From the NCBI RefSeq assembly GCF_022458985.1, contig NC_061772.1, positions 30,681,006 through 30,745,005 of the forward strand: a stretch of 64,000 nucleotides of DNA, written 5' to 3'. The stretch is from Mugil cephalus. Its lineage: Eukaryota > Chordata > Actinopteri > Mugiliformes > Mugilidae. The notes beneath the pieces were generated by a model, which searched no databases, had not been told where the DNA came from, and saw only the letters and a list, made by a program, of their open reading frames with translations. Shown here piece after piece: positions 1 through 12,300 of the stretch (its first letter is position 1; each line of letters begins with the position of its first letter). The translations under genes and the position numbers were made by a program.

Positions 1-1014
1 TCTGCATCTCACATGGTCACCATCAGGGTCAAACGCTGTCAGATTGAATGATCGGGGGCAGTTTCTTGGAACTCTGTAACATGACAGTCAGCTGCATCAG
101 AAATAATCAGGGTCTTTAACAATAATCCATGCGGAACATTAATCACATCAAGTAGAAAAAGCTGCATGCATATTTGGTCTAATGGTAAGTTTAGCTTTGG
201 AAAAGTAAAAATAAATAAATAAAAAAATATGGAGTTAATTACCTGAGGAGGGGCAGCGTGGTAATGAGGGGAGATCTGTTGGATTCACCGGTGTCAGATC
301 GTGTTCCCAGGTCCACATGTGCCATCATTCTCCAGTAAGACATAGAGCTTCTGATGTTTGGTATCCAGTAACCATCGCCATAGTAGGAATTAAAATTAGT
401 AGGATATCTGTTTGGAGAAAAAAAAAAAAAAACATCAGTGTCTATCTTTAATTGTGTTAATTATCTGTTAAATGGAAAGAAAAAAAAGAATTTAATGTGA
501 ATACAGTTTGTGATTTTTTCATTGATTTTTATTCTTCACCTGATCTCAAAGGGGAGGTTGCTGGGGAGTTTTCTTTTTGTCGTCCTCTCATACTGGCACC
601 ATCTCAAACCATAGGAGTTCCTGGGAACTAGTCCACTGGTAGACTGGGTCTGGGTCCCACAGTTGCCACTTAGGCAAGTGTAGTAATTCTGTCTGCAGTA
701 GTATGTAGTTTGCTTGTCACGAATTTCCAGCTGAAAAGAATCACAAGATACACTCAGAAGAAAGTTTATTTTCATTAGCGTGTAGCAGTGGCCTGATGTA
801 ACCGTGAAATCGATCATCAAATTAAAACTAAAATTATCAATTTACTAAAATAAAACTGAATGTAAAGGGTTTAATTTACCTCATAGGTTCCGTCTGAATT
901 CCTTCCTTTCGGTGTGAAGTTCAGAGATCCACCAAAGAACCTGTAGATGATGGACCATGCAGATGCAGCTGTGACCATGAGCAGCAGATGCAGCAACAGC
1001 GTGAGAGAAGCCAT
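1..1014 (-). CDS. ZP-cluster gene A, 5' exons only (partial at window edge)
   Basis: Four exons of a secreted or membrane protein of the teleost ZP-domain family run off the left edge: 1014-880, 730-540, 407-243 and 73-1. The start is ATG at 1014-1012. It opens a 45-codon first exon with a signal peptide ([19 protein letters not shown]) followed by the [14 protein letters not shown] motif that begins the N-terminal module of this family. Exon 2 is cysteine-rich ([21 protein letters not shown]), exon 3 carries [13 protein letters not shown], and exon 4 carries [19 protein letters not shown]. All frames stay open across the junctions, with phases equal to those of gene B. DNA identity to gene B exons 1-4 is very high, including introns. 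Unlike gene B, exon 3 has an Arg codon where B has TGA. The ZP domain itself is outside the window, so it is inferred from B and C. Confidence 0.85.
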
Positions 1015-3169
1015 CCTGACGAGTGCTGCGTCCTCAGCATTAACGGTCCATCTTAAATAATCTGCTGCAAGGAAATGAAAAAATCACATACATCATTTAC
1101 TGCAATCTCATAAAGAAGAACAGGTTTTACTGGCTTGTTATCCATCACAATGGAAACTCCTCTTCAGCCTGCAGCTAATTCTGGAGCTGTTCTCCACTGT
1201 TATTTTATGAAGCATTTTGACAACTTTTGAGAACAGGTGCAATTATTGTTTGAAGACAGTTGGTTACAATGCAGTACTGACAGCTTCAAATGCTTTCACT
1301 TTGCTTCACAAAGCTACCAGCTTATCTTTTAAAAATGTCCATAAAATAAGCCATTAGTATCAGTATGATAGAAGATATCGCTGAAACCAAAATTAAAATG
1401 CATTAATTCAATCAAAAACGTAAGAAAAACTACTTGAAAGAAGCAGGGCAGATGAAAATAAAATAAAATCACATTATCAAAGTATCACAATCATTTTCCA
1501 TGCTGTAAATTGTATTTGCATGTGTAAATCTTGATTCAAAAATAGAACGTAGGAGCACAAATCTGTTTTATTTTATTTTTATTATTTATTATTTCATAGC
1601 CCTGTAGGGGCTGGGAAATGCCTCTATGAAGTGCCTCTTCTTATTTTTTATTTTTATCTTTTTATTTTTCATCTTCCTCCTTTTTTTCATCCCTTAACTT
1701 ATATATCAAAACATGCGGTTTGATCAGGATTGGTATCCTATTAGTTTTCTCTAGAAAATACAAATTTCTGTAAAAAGTTTTCAAATGTCTTCTACTCAGG
1801 CATACTTAACTAGAGACTTCATTTAAACTTCAAACTGCAGACACGAGCCTTGTGTATTGGTGTATTAATCCAGGTTTTGATAGGTCTTAAAGTTTTTGAT
1901 CCATCACTGTTCAATGACCATGATCATTTTGAGAGACATTTTGAGATTTGATGTGATCATGTCACAAACACACACGTAACGTTATCTTGTTACAGTTACA
2001 GAAACACACACACTCATAAGGTGACTTATGCAATTACAACTATAACAGTGCTCAGTGACCATATGTCTGATTGACTCTGGTCATGGGTTTGATTCCCATG
2101 ATGACAGAGACGGTACCCCCATCGGTAGCCCCCCAGTGGCACTTTCAAAATTTCCCAGAGGGAATTTTGTAGTTGTGAGCTTCTGTTGCTTGTTAATATT
2201 GAGCGTCTCTGGCCTGGAGTTGTGTGTTTCTGACCTTCAGAACTGTTGTTCTGGTCTCATCAACCTGCCCAGTCTTCGTGGTTACAGTTACCCACTCCTC
2301 CATGAATGCATCCTTGCCTTCATGCTTGCTCTGAGTTCATGCTAGGTTTCAGACTGGACTTATTGTGCATATTACAATCTTGAGTGTTAGAGTATCACTG
2401 CTAGCTGTTCTAAAGTGCAGCAGAGGGAATGGGTCAAGAGGGAAAGGTGATAAAAAGTAAGAAAACTAGCCTTTGAAATCTATGTCAGCAGAGATTTTCA
2501 TGCACATAATGTGACGGGTTAAAATCTGTCACTTGGCATTAGGTTTAGTGATGATCCCATCACTGGTGAATTCTGCAGTGTTCTCTGACATAAACATTTA
2601 AACAAATATGTTGACAAAAAAATGTACCCTGTTGCCTTGGAGTGCAGCCAAGCTATAAAAATTCTCTTGTTCATTTATGATGAACCACTCCTTCTGTTCA
2701 CCTGCCATGTTTAGTTAAACGTCATAGAGCAATAATTTCCCACTGCGCAAAGAGACCCATCATTGTTTCTGGAGAGTTAATAATTTATATTCTTATATGA
2801 TCTTCTATTATATGTCTGACAATAAAACAAAGCAAACTCTGTGTATTTTCCATTTGCAGTGCATTCCATTATGCTTTGTCTATGCTAAGGGAACATCTAC
2901 AACTGCATTTGTAGATGTACTCAGATGTGAAATAAAACCACAGAATGGTTGGAGTGTTCTTTATTTAATTTCTTCAGAAATTTCCACCACCAAAAAAATT
3001 TTAAAAATATAACATCCTGATCACAATGTACCAATGTACAACTGGCATATTGTATCTGGAATTTAGTGTCACACCTGACATCTATTTATGAGAGTTATAT
3101 ATATATTGCACGTCATACAGTATACAATCACTGGAGAACAAACTGTCAGTGAGAGGACAGAATTTATTT
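1015..3169. other. Intergenic DNA between genes A and B
   Basis: This stretch separates the first exon of gene A from the 3' end of gene B. It is AT-rich with short T-rich runs (about 1560-1690). No ORF in it has homology I recognise, and no clear mobile-element ends are visible. The gene A promoter should lie just above 1014, but no confident core element stands out. Confidence 0.5.
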
Positions 3170-3191
3170 TTTTATTTTTATTTTTATTTAT
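3170..3191 (-). promoter_or_regulatory. Candidate poly(A) signals of gene B
   Basis: TTTATT strings on the + strand (AATAAA on the coding strand) occur about 150 bases past the gene B stop codon in a T-rich stretch. They are placed as expected for a short 3' UTR, but the region is low complexity so the exact signal is uncertain. Confidence 0.35.
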
Positions 3192-3335
3192 TCGGTGTGT
3201 GTTTGGGGAATACACCGCAAGTAACTGTTTGAACTGTGTAGATTTTAATCATTCACCATGGATTTCTTTTGGAACAGCTGACAGGATCATTTTTAGCATT
3301 TCAAAGTTCAAACAACCAAAGAACCTTTTTGGTCT

Positions 3336-6300
3336 TTAGTCTTCCTCAGAGGTAGGCAGGGCCTGGTATTTAGCTCTGGACCTCTTTGCTCTGCAGACCA
3401 CCACCGCACATACCAGGAGGCAGCCGATGATGAAGACCAGGTTCACACCCAGATTCATGCTCAGGCCAGATGCTGAAAGAAGAAGAAAAGGCTGATTTAA
3501 ATTACTCTGTACACTGATTTAGTTATCTTTAATATATATATCATGTATTTGTTTAAATAATCTGTGTCTGCAAAGAAACTTCAGGCTGACGTTTATTGTG
3601 CAGCTGAACTGTGCTGCCTTTAACTGAGTCATTTTTTGACATGAAAGAAGAAGAATTGATGGAAGGACTCACATTGGCTGTCAGAAGTCTTGACCAGGTG
3701 CAAAGGTCCCTGGGAAATGGAGTGTCTTCCAGTCTCAGCTGCAGCTTCCCTTTTTCTTCGATGCGTCCCTGAGTTGGAGCTGATGCATCCCTGAGAACAC
3801 CGGGTTCCAGAGGCGCCGCTCTCACACAGGAGAACGGAGCATGTGATGTAGACCTGCACATAAAATCATTAATAACCATTTCCTTATTCTGCACAATGTA
3901 AAAGTAACAGCAAAATCTTTCACCTCATCATGAGCACCGATGAACTCAAAAGCCTCCATTCCAAATCTGAACTGAGACTTGGAGCTGGGGTAGATTTGCA
4001 CAGTTTTGTCCTTCACACACCTGTGACAGAGCAGTTCAAATGTTTTAGAAATAAAAGGCTCATCATTTATCATAACCACCAACCACCACACAGAAGCATT
4101 TTTCGTACCCATTTTCGATGATGGTGTAGCTGATGCGGGAGTTGGGGTTGTCATAGGGAGTTGCCTTGCAGGACTCCACAAACAGCTCAGTGTTGGGGAT
4201 GTTGGTGGTCGCCTCAATCTGCATGAAGATCATCTGCTTCAGGTATACCTCCACTGGGTAGGTGCTGCCATCCACTTGTTTCCTAAAGCGTTGGCTCTCA
4301 AAGAACTCAAACTGAAAGGTGAAAGCACCGAAGCCTTTCTCTGTGAAGGCGTATGGGTTTTTGTGTCGGAAGCCCAGGGTCAGGTTGGTTCTCTTTGGAT
4401 AAGAGCAGGAAAAGGCGATCTCAACGTCGTGCCGCCTGGAGATGATTTCATCTGGGTCAGCAGATGAGATCTCGTTTAAAAAGATGATGTTGTCTTCATC
4501 CTCCTGAAAGTGACATGAAGTGTAAATAAAAATAAAATGTACAGTGGTGAAAAATGCTGTAAACTAAGAATGCTTTCAAAAGTTTACATAATGATTGTGT
4601 ACTGTTATCAGTTTACAAAAAGCAAAGTGAGCAAACAAAAGAAAAATCTAAGTCTAATTAATATTTAGTGCCACAAGCCATCAGCTCAGAACTGTCAAAA
4701 ACCAGTGGGACCCAGGTTCACCCATCTACTCTCTGGAGTCTGGCCACAGGTGGTCATCATGGAAGAGTTACAGCCAAAAATCCATCCCTCTGACATGGAA
4801 ACAAGGCAAAGAGACTCAACTATCCACAAAAATATAAAACTGGGCTCAAAACAATGGTAGCAGGTGATATGGACTGATGGGTCAACATGTGAAATATTTG
4901 TCTGTAGCAGAAGGCAGTTTGTTTACTAAAGGGTTGGAGAGAGCTACAATAATGAGTGTCTGCAGACAACAGTGAAGCATGGTGGAGGCTCCTCGTAAGT
5001 TTGGAGCCACATTTCTGCAAATGGAGTTGTGGTTTGGTCAGGATTAATGGTCCTCAATCCTGAGAAATACTAGAAGATACTTATCCATCATTAATACCAT
5101 CAGTGAGGAGGAGGACTGGCCCCAGATTTATTCTGCAGCAGGACAAAGACTCCAAACATCCAGCTAAGGTCATAAAGAACTATCTTCAGAGTGAAGAAGA
5201 ACAAGAAGTCCTGGAAGTGGTGGCATGGCCCACCCAGAGTCTGGGATTACTGCCTAAAACGTATGCACAGTCCTGCTACAGTACAACTTAGACAGGTTGA
5301 CTGCACAGGTTGAAGACAGGTTAACTTAAACTAGGAAATGAAAAGGTATACTGAAACTATCAAGAAATCCTATGAAATGCCTTTTGGGTCGATCGAGAAG
5401 ATCAGTTTCACTAAATGTTGAACACTCTGGAGATGAACTCTGCAGAAGAAAATATGACTAGCTGAAAAGCTAATTAATGCTAATTGATCAATAAATTGTA
5501 CTTATTCTCTTCTCAAAACAGCTAGAATTGTAACCAATGGAGAATGTTTTGGGAAACATTTGAAATGAGGCAAATTTAGAAATGTGTGTTGTTTGATTGT
5601 CTTAACCAGTAGCAGCACCTGAATGATTACATTGATAGCAGCTTTTTTTGCTTAAAGTGGACAGTGATCAAAGGCATGGAAGTGCTACTGTGATCTGAAC
5701 TATACCTCCACTTGAGTCCCACAGGCATTCAGTGACATGACAGCCACCAGGTGGGTCTCATTGGAGTGAGTTGTCAGGTTGCAGGAAGAATCTGCAACGT
5801 TGTTCAGATGCAGGTTGTCCAAGTTGCGTCTGATGAGGTACGATTTCTCCACTTCCACGGTTAATGTAGTTTCATTACACGTCACAGTGGCCTCTAAACA
5901 GATATATAAAAATGATCTGATACTGTGCTGATTTGAAATTTAAAAGCAGAAATGTTAAGACAAACTTTTGCTTCAACTAACCTTGGTGTCCAACATCAGC
6001 GGTCACACAACGAAGCTCTGACTGATAGACTCGGTTGTATCTTGACAAAGACAAATATAACAAGAACAGTTTTACTTAGAAAGGTAGTAGGTATGATAGG
6101 CATATAGGTAATTTTAAATCATAGTTAATTTAGAATTCACCTGTCTCTTGCTTCAGAAATGAAGCAGATTGGAAAGTGATCGTTGACATCCTGTTCAGTT
6201 GGCGTCCATTGTATTGTATATAGTTCTGTGGAGACTTTCTGCTTCGTAATGCCTCTTGGTCCTGTCACAATCAGGTCATAAATCCTGCAAGAGAAGCAAT

Positions 6301-9300
6301 GTTTGCATTGGTGACTCTTAATGTTGGTACTGCAAAATAAGACCCTTGGACAAAATATCTACATTAATAAAGAATTGTACAAAATAATGACAATAATTTT
6401 AGTCTAAAACCTTCTTACGTGGGGAACTGAGCTGTGGATCTGACTGTGATTTCGAGGGTGTGGTTGACAAATGCTGGAAGATTTACTCCATTTGCAGGAG
6501 TTGGTGACAAGAAAATGGGAAAATAATCACCATCAAGACATGAGGGGGCGTTGTGGTAGTCCACTGGAAGTCAGATGACAAGAAAAACAGATACTTGAGA
6601 AACTGGGGGGAAAAAAATCAAAAACAAAAAAACTTAGAATAAAAATCATTGACATACCATAAACTGTAAATTGCAGAGGAATCTTGCTGAGTGGAGCAAT
6701 GGTTGTTCGGAAATATGGTGTGGTTGTTGTTGGAGAAGTTGTGGTTGTTGTTGTTGTTGTTGGAGTAGTTGTGGTTGTTGTTGTTGTTGGAATACTTATT
6801 GTGGTGGTTGTTGGAGAAGTTGTTGTTGTTGTTGGAGTAGTTGTGGTTGTTGTTGAAGAAGTTGTGGTATTTGGAGCAGTTGTGGTGTTGGTTGCGGTTG
6901 GAGCTATTGTGGTGGTTGTTGGAGTAGTTGTGGTTGTTGGAGTAGTTGTGGTTGTTGTTGGAGAAGTTGTGGTATTTGGAGCAGTTGATGTGTTGGTTGT
7001 GTTTGTTGGAGGAATCATGGTAGTGGTTTGAGGAGTTGTGGTGGGTGAAGAAGTTGTGGTAGTGGTTTGAGGAGTTGTGGTTGTTTGAAGAGTTGTGGTA
7101 GTGGTTTGAAGTGTTGTGGTAGTGGTTTGAGGAGTGGTGGTAGTGGTTTGAGGAGTTGTGGTAGTAGTTTGAGGCGTTGTGGTAGTGGTTTGAGGAGTTG
7201 TCGTTGTGGTTTGAGGTGTTGTGGTAGTGGTTTGAGGAGTGGTGGTAATTGGAGGAGTTGTGGTAGTGGTTTGAGGAGTTGTGGTTGTTTGAAGAGTTGT
7301 GGTGGTGGTTTGAGGTGTTGTGGTGGGTAGAGGAGTTGTAGTAGTGGTTTGAGGAGTTGTGGCGGGTAGAGGAGTTGTGTTGATGATTTGAGGAGTTGTG
7401 GTTGTTGGAGGAGCTGTGGTGGTGGTTTGAGGAGTTGTTGTCGATGGAGGAGTTGTGGTGGTGGTTTGAGGAGTTGTTGTCGATGGAGGAGTGGTGGTTA
7501 TTGGAGAAGTCGTTGTTGTTGTTGGAGGAGTTGTGGTTGGAAGAACAGATGTGGTGGAAAATGCCACTTGACGTTTACGCCTTCCTCCTGAAAGTGGTTC
7601 CTTCAATGTGTAGGTTCCATCAGAGTAAGACAGAGTGATCGGTCTGTTGGGGAAATCCTCCACCACAAGCTCAATGGGATGGTATCCAGTTGGACCACTG
7701 GAGGTGTATGTTAGGGAGCAGGAAGTCTGACAAGAAACAAGTACTGGACATTAAATAAAAGTTACAGAATTTAGTTTAGGATTTTGCAGCTTTGAACACC
7801 ACTTGGTCCTCCTTGGACCATTGCCCTATTGTGGTGGAGGTGTTTGAGTGACCTAATAACCCAATTGACTATGCTGCCCAGGACATTTTGCCCCTGGTAA
7901 GTTCTCCAAAGGCAGAATGGTCCTAGCCGAAGAGTCAGACAAAGAAGGGTTCACAAGACCGCAAAGGCAGAATAACAACAAAAGTTTGTGTACCCGGGCT
8001 GGAGGTTTCATTGTGGACCCACAGTGGAGTCAGGCCTGGGGCCTTCACCCAAACTGGAGACATGGGCTTGTCTCCCTATGGACCCATCACCAGCAGGAGG
8101 ACCATGAAGGGTCCAGTGCTCTGTGGATTGGGCAGCAGACCAAGGTGGGGGGTATTTGTGGTCGACAGTGTTACTTCCCTGCGCCTTCTGGTTATGGGTG
8201 AGCAGCAATTCAGAGTACCCACCCTTTTTGGAGGCCCTAGAATGGACTCTGGACTGCGTCCCAACTGGCGACTCCATTGTCCTGCTGCGGGACTTCAAGT
8301 TTCACATGGCCAATGACAGCATGACGTGGAGGGTCGTGATTGGGAAGAATGGTCTGCCTGATCTGGACCCAGGGTTCAGTTATTGGACTTTTGTGGACTT
8401 CAGTCACAGTTTGGCCATAACTAACACCATGTTCGAGCATAAGGTTGTTCATCTGTGCTCTTGGCACCCAAGGTCGCAAGTCGATGATTGATTTTATAGT
8501 CAGCTGTGTGTTTTGGACACTCGGGTGAAGAGAGGATCAGAGCTGTCAACTGATCACCACCTCGTGATGAGTTGGATCAGACGGCAGACCTGGTAGGCCC
8601 AAATTAATAGTGATGGTCTGTAGGCAACGCCTGTTTAAAGAATTTCTCAAGATGGTCTTCAACTACCACCTCAGGCAGAGGTTCAACTGCGCCTGGGGGC
8701 ATGGGGGAAATTGAGTCCGAAAAGAGGGTTCAATCAATAATTGAACCTCAGATTGTGGAGGAACAATGTGGGTTTTTTTAGTCCCGGGCGTGGGACCATG
8801 AACTAGGGTGTGTGAGGGCCATGGCCACATCCAGAAAGACATGTGGACTGGTTGGGCAAACTTCCATTTCCCATACCCACCCTGGCATCACCTGGTTCTG
8901 AAATGCTTAGCAGCTGGAACTGAGGACAAACGAGCATTAGTAAATTCCTCATCTGCTAGAAAGTAGAATCAGCATATTATGTGTACAGGAGGGAAAAAAG
9001 GCCAGACCATTGAGGATCAGGCATAGCACAGGGCAGCTAAGAGTAGGAGGAGCCTGGAAGCTGAGGGACGATTTAAACGGGTAGCTGATTATCCCAGCAC
9101 AGACAGTGAGCACTAGGGCCAGACCTGCTGTTGTGATCAGAACCAGAGAAGGTACTGTATTTTATTGAGCTTACTGTCCCATGAACTTAACGAAAAATCT
9201 GTAAAGGGAGGTGCGCACTTGAAAACTAGCTAGTTGTAGTAGCTAGTAACTGACTGCTTGTCAGATTTCTGTGTATTGAATGCAGGAAATGATCAAGCTA

Positions 9301-12300
9301 AATTGGGCAGCATTCATTCAAATGGAATATTACTATGTTCTTCTCTCTTCTGCTCGTCGTGCCACATGTTTAGCTACTCCTCTGCCTCCTTTAGTGTTAA
9401 TGGTACCTGTAATAAATGTAGTTTATTTGTAGCTTTGGAGGCAAGGCTCTCTGAATTGCACCATGCAAAACCCCATACCCAGCCAGAGTGGGCCGACCAA
9501 GCGCAGCTCCCATTAGCATAGCTCCTACTAGCTGTCCGCCTGCAGCTCCCGAGCAGCCGGGAAACCAGGGCGGCTGGGTGACGGTACGAAGGAAGCATAG
9601 TCTTACCCGGCCCACGGAGCACCACCAACCACTTCATGTTTCTAACAGATTTTCCCCACTCGGCGACACACCCACTGAGAAGCCAACTCTGGTATGTGGC
9701 GACTCTATTTTGTGGAAAGTGATGTTAGAGAAACCAGCGACCATAGTTAGATGCATTCCAGGGGCCAGAGCGGGCGACACCAAATCTTATCTGAAACTGC
9801 TGGCTAAGGCTAATGCTAAGTATGGTACGATTGTTATTCACGTCGGCAGTAATGACCAACGGTTACGCCAATCAGAGGTCACTAAACTTAATATTGAATC
9901 GGTGTGCAAGTTTGCTAAAACTATGTCGGACTCCATAGTTTTCTCTGGTCCCCTGCCCAGTCTGACAAGTGACGATATGTATAGTCGCATGTCATCATTC
10001 CACCGCTGGTTATCTCGGTGGTGTCCAGCCAACGACGTGGCCTTGATAATTGGAACTCTTTCTGGGGAAAGCCTGGTCTGACTAGATTAGATGGAGTTCA
10101 TCCCACCTTGGCGGCTGCTTCTCTTATCTGTAGGAATTTGTCCGATTTTATTAACACCCCGAAACCATGACAACCCAGAGTTCAGCCCAGGAGGCAGAGC
10201 TGCAGTCTTACACGTCTCTCTGCCGCTTCTCTAGTACTGTCTCACACCCATAACTCCCCAAACTCCATAGATGTGCTGTGTGCTCCCAGATTTTTTTAAA
10301 TGGAAAAATAACAATAGAGGAGTTATTCATAGGAACCTTATCCAAATCAACACAAATTCACTAGTACAACAGAGCAATAAGAAAATTAAATGTGGTCTTT
10401 TAAATGTCAGGTCTCTCTCATCTAAATCTCTTCTAGTGACCGATTTGATAACTGATCATCAGATTGATCTATTTAGTTTGACTGAAACGTGGCTGCAGGA
10501 TGATGAGTATGTCAGTTTAAATGAGTCCACGCCACCCAGTCATAGTAACTATCACATTCCTGGAGGCACAGGCCGAGGAAGAGGAGTGGCAGCAATCTTC
10601 CACTCTGATTTATGTATTAATCCTAGACCTAAGCAATGCTTTAATTTGTTTGTTCATCCAGACTGAAAAACACAAAAAAACAGTTCTTTTTGTTGTGGTG
10701 TGTCGCCCACCTGCTCCTTACTCTGAATTTTTAGCTGAATTCTCTGAGTTTCTATGTGATTTAGTGCTTAGAACAGATAAAGTCATTATAGTAGGTGACT
10801 TTAACATCCATGTTGATGTTGGCAGTGACAGTCTTAGCTCTTCATTTATGTCATTATTAGACTCAATTGGCTTTTCTCAGAGTGTAAATGGTTCAACTCA
10901 CTGTTTCAATCACACCTTAGATCTTGTACTAACTTATGGCATAGAAGGTCCAACCGTATATTCTCACAACCCCCTATTGTCCGATCACTTTCTTGTAACA
11001 TTTGAATTTACTATGAGAGATTCCACAGAAATTGTAAAGACATTCTATGGTAGACACTTATCTGATGATGCTATAACTAGATATAAGGAATTAATGCCTT
11101 CCTGGTTGGTCTTCAGCAGATGGTTCCTCCATATGAGCTGGTTCTGCTCAAGGTTTCTTCCTGTTAAAGGAAGTTTTTCCTTCAGGCTGCTCTGGAGGTT
11201 TTTGTAAAGCGTCTTAGGATAATTTGTATTGGTATTGGTGCTATATAGACTAAAAACAGAATAAAAAGTAGCCACCTCAATCAGAAAAGACAGAAACATG
11301 GAGGTAACATTACAACCAGTTAAAACAAGCGATAGGGTTAGGGGCCCAAACATGTTCGTCTTCTGTATTTTCCAGCAGCAGTCAATGTTCTACAGCTCTT
11401 TCTCAAAAAAGTTCTGTTTCAAAGTTTATTTAAATTTAAAAAAATACATTTGCTTTGTGGATTCTTACCTGGTCTACAGAGAAACCACTGGTGACACCGC
11501 ATAAACCACACTCATAGGTGTTTGAGCTGGATGGTGTTCTGCATCTCACATGGTCACCATCAGGGTCAAACGCTGTCAGATTGAATGATCGGGGGCAGTT
11601 TCTTGGAACTCTGTAACATGACAGTCAGCTGTTTAGCTTTGGAAAAGTAAAAATAAGTAAATATAAAGTTAATTACCTGAGGACGGGCAGCGTGGTAATG
11701 AGGGGAGATCTGTTTGATTCACCGGTGTCAGATCGTGTTCCCAGGTCCACATGTGCCATCATTCTCCAGTAAGACATAGAGCTTCAGACGTTTGATATCC
11801 AGTAACCATCGCCATAGTAGGAACTTAGGTAAGTAGGATATCTGTTGGGAGAAAAAAATATCAAGTTCTATCTTTAATCGTTCGTTAAATAGAAAGTAAA
11901 AAGTTAACGTACTGCAAATACAGTTTGTGATCTTTTCATTGATTTTTATTCTTCACCTGATCTCAAAGGGGAGGTTGCTGGGGAGATTTGTTTTTGTCGT
12001 CCTTTCATACTGGCACCAGCTCAAACCATAGGAGTTCCTGGCAACTAGTCCATTGGTAGACTGGGTCTGGGTCCCACAGTTGCCACTTAGGCAAGTGTAG
12101 TAATTCTGTCTGCAGTAGTATGTAGTTTGCTTGTCACGAATTTCCAGCTGAAAAGAATCACAAGATACACTCAGAAGAAAGTTTATTTTTATTAGCATGT
12201 AGCAGTGGCCTGATGTCACCATCATGAATATGAGGTACGTTTTTCATGCATCAAATTAGAAAGAAAATTATTAATCTACTAAAATAAAACTGGATGTAGT

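Noticed and set aside
6671..7638. Val-, Cys- and Gly-rich open frames on the + strand
   Set aside because: They are the antisense of the Thr/Pro mucin repeat in gene B exon 5; composition follows from the repeat, and the coding strand has conserved flanks and splice sites.
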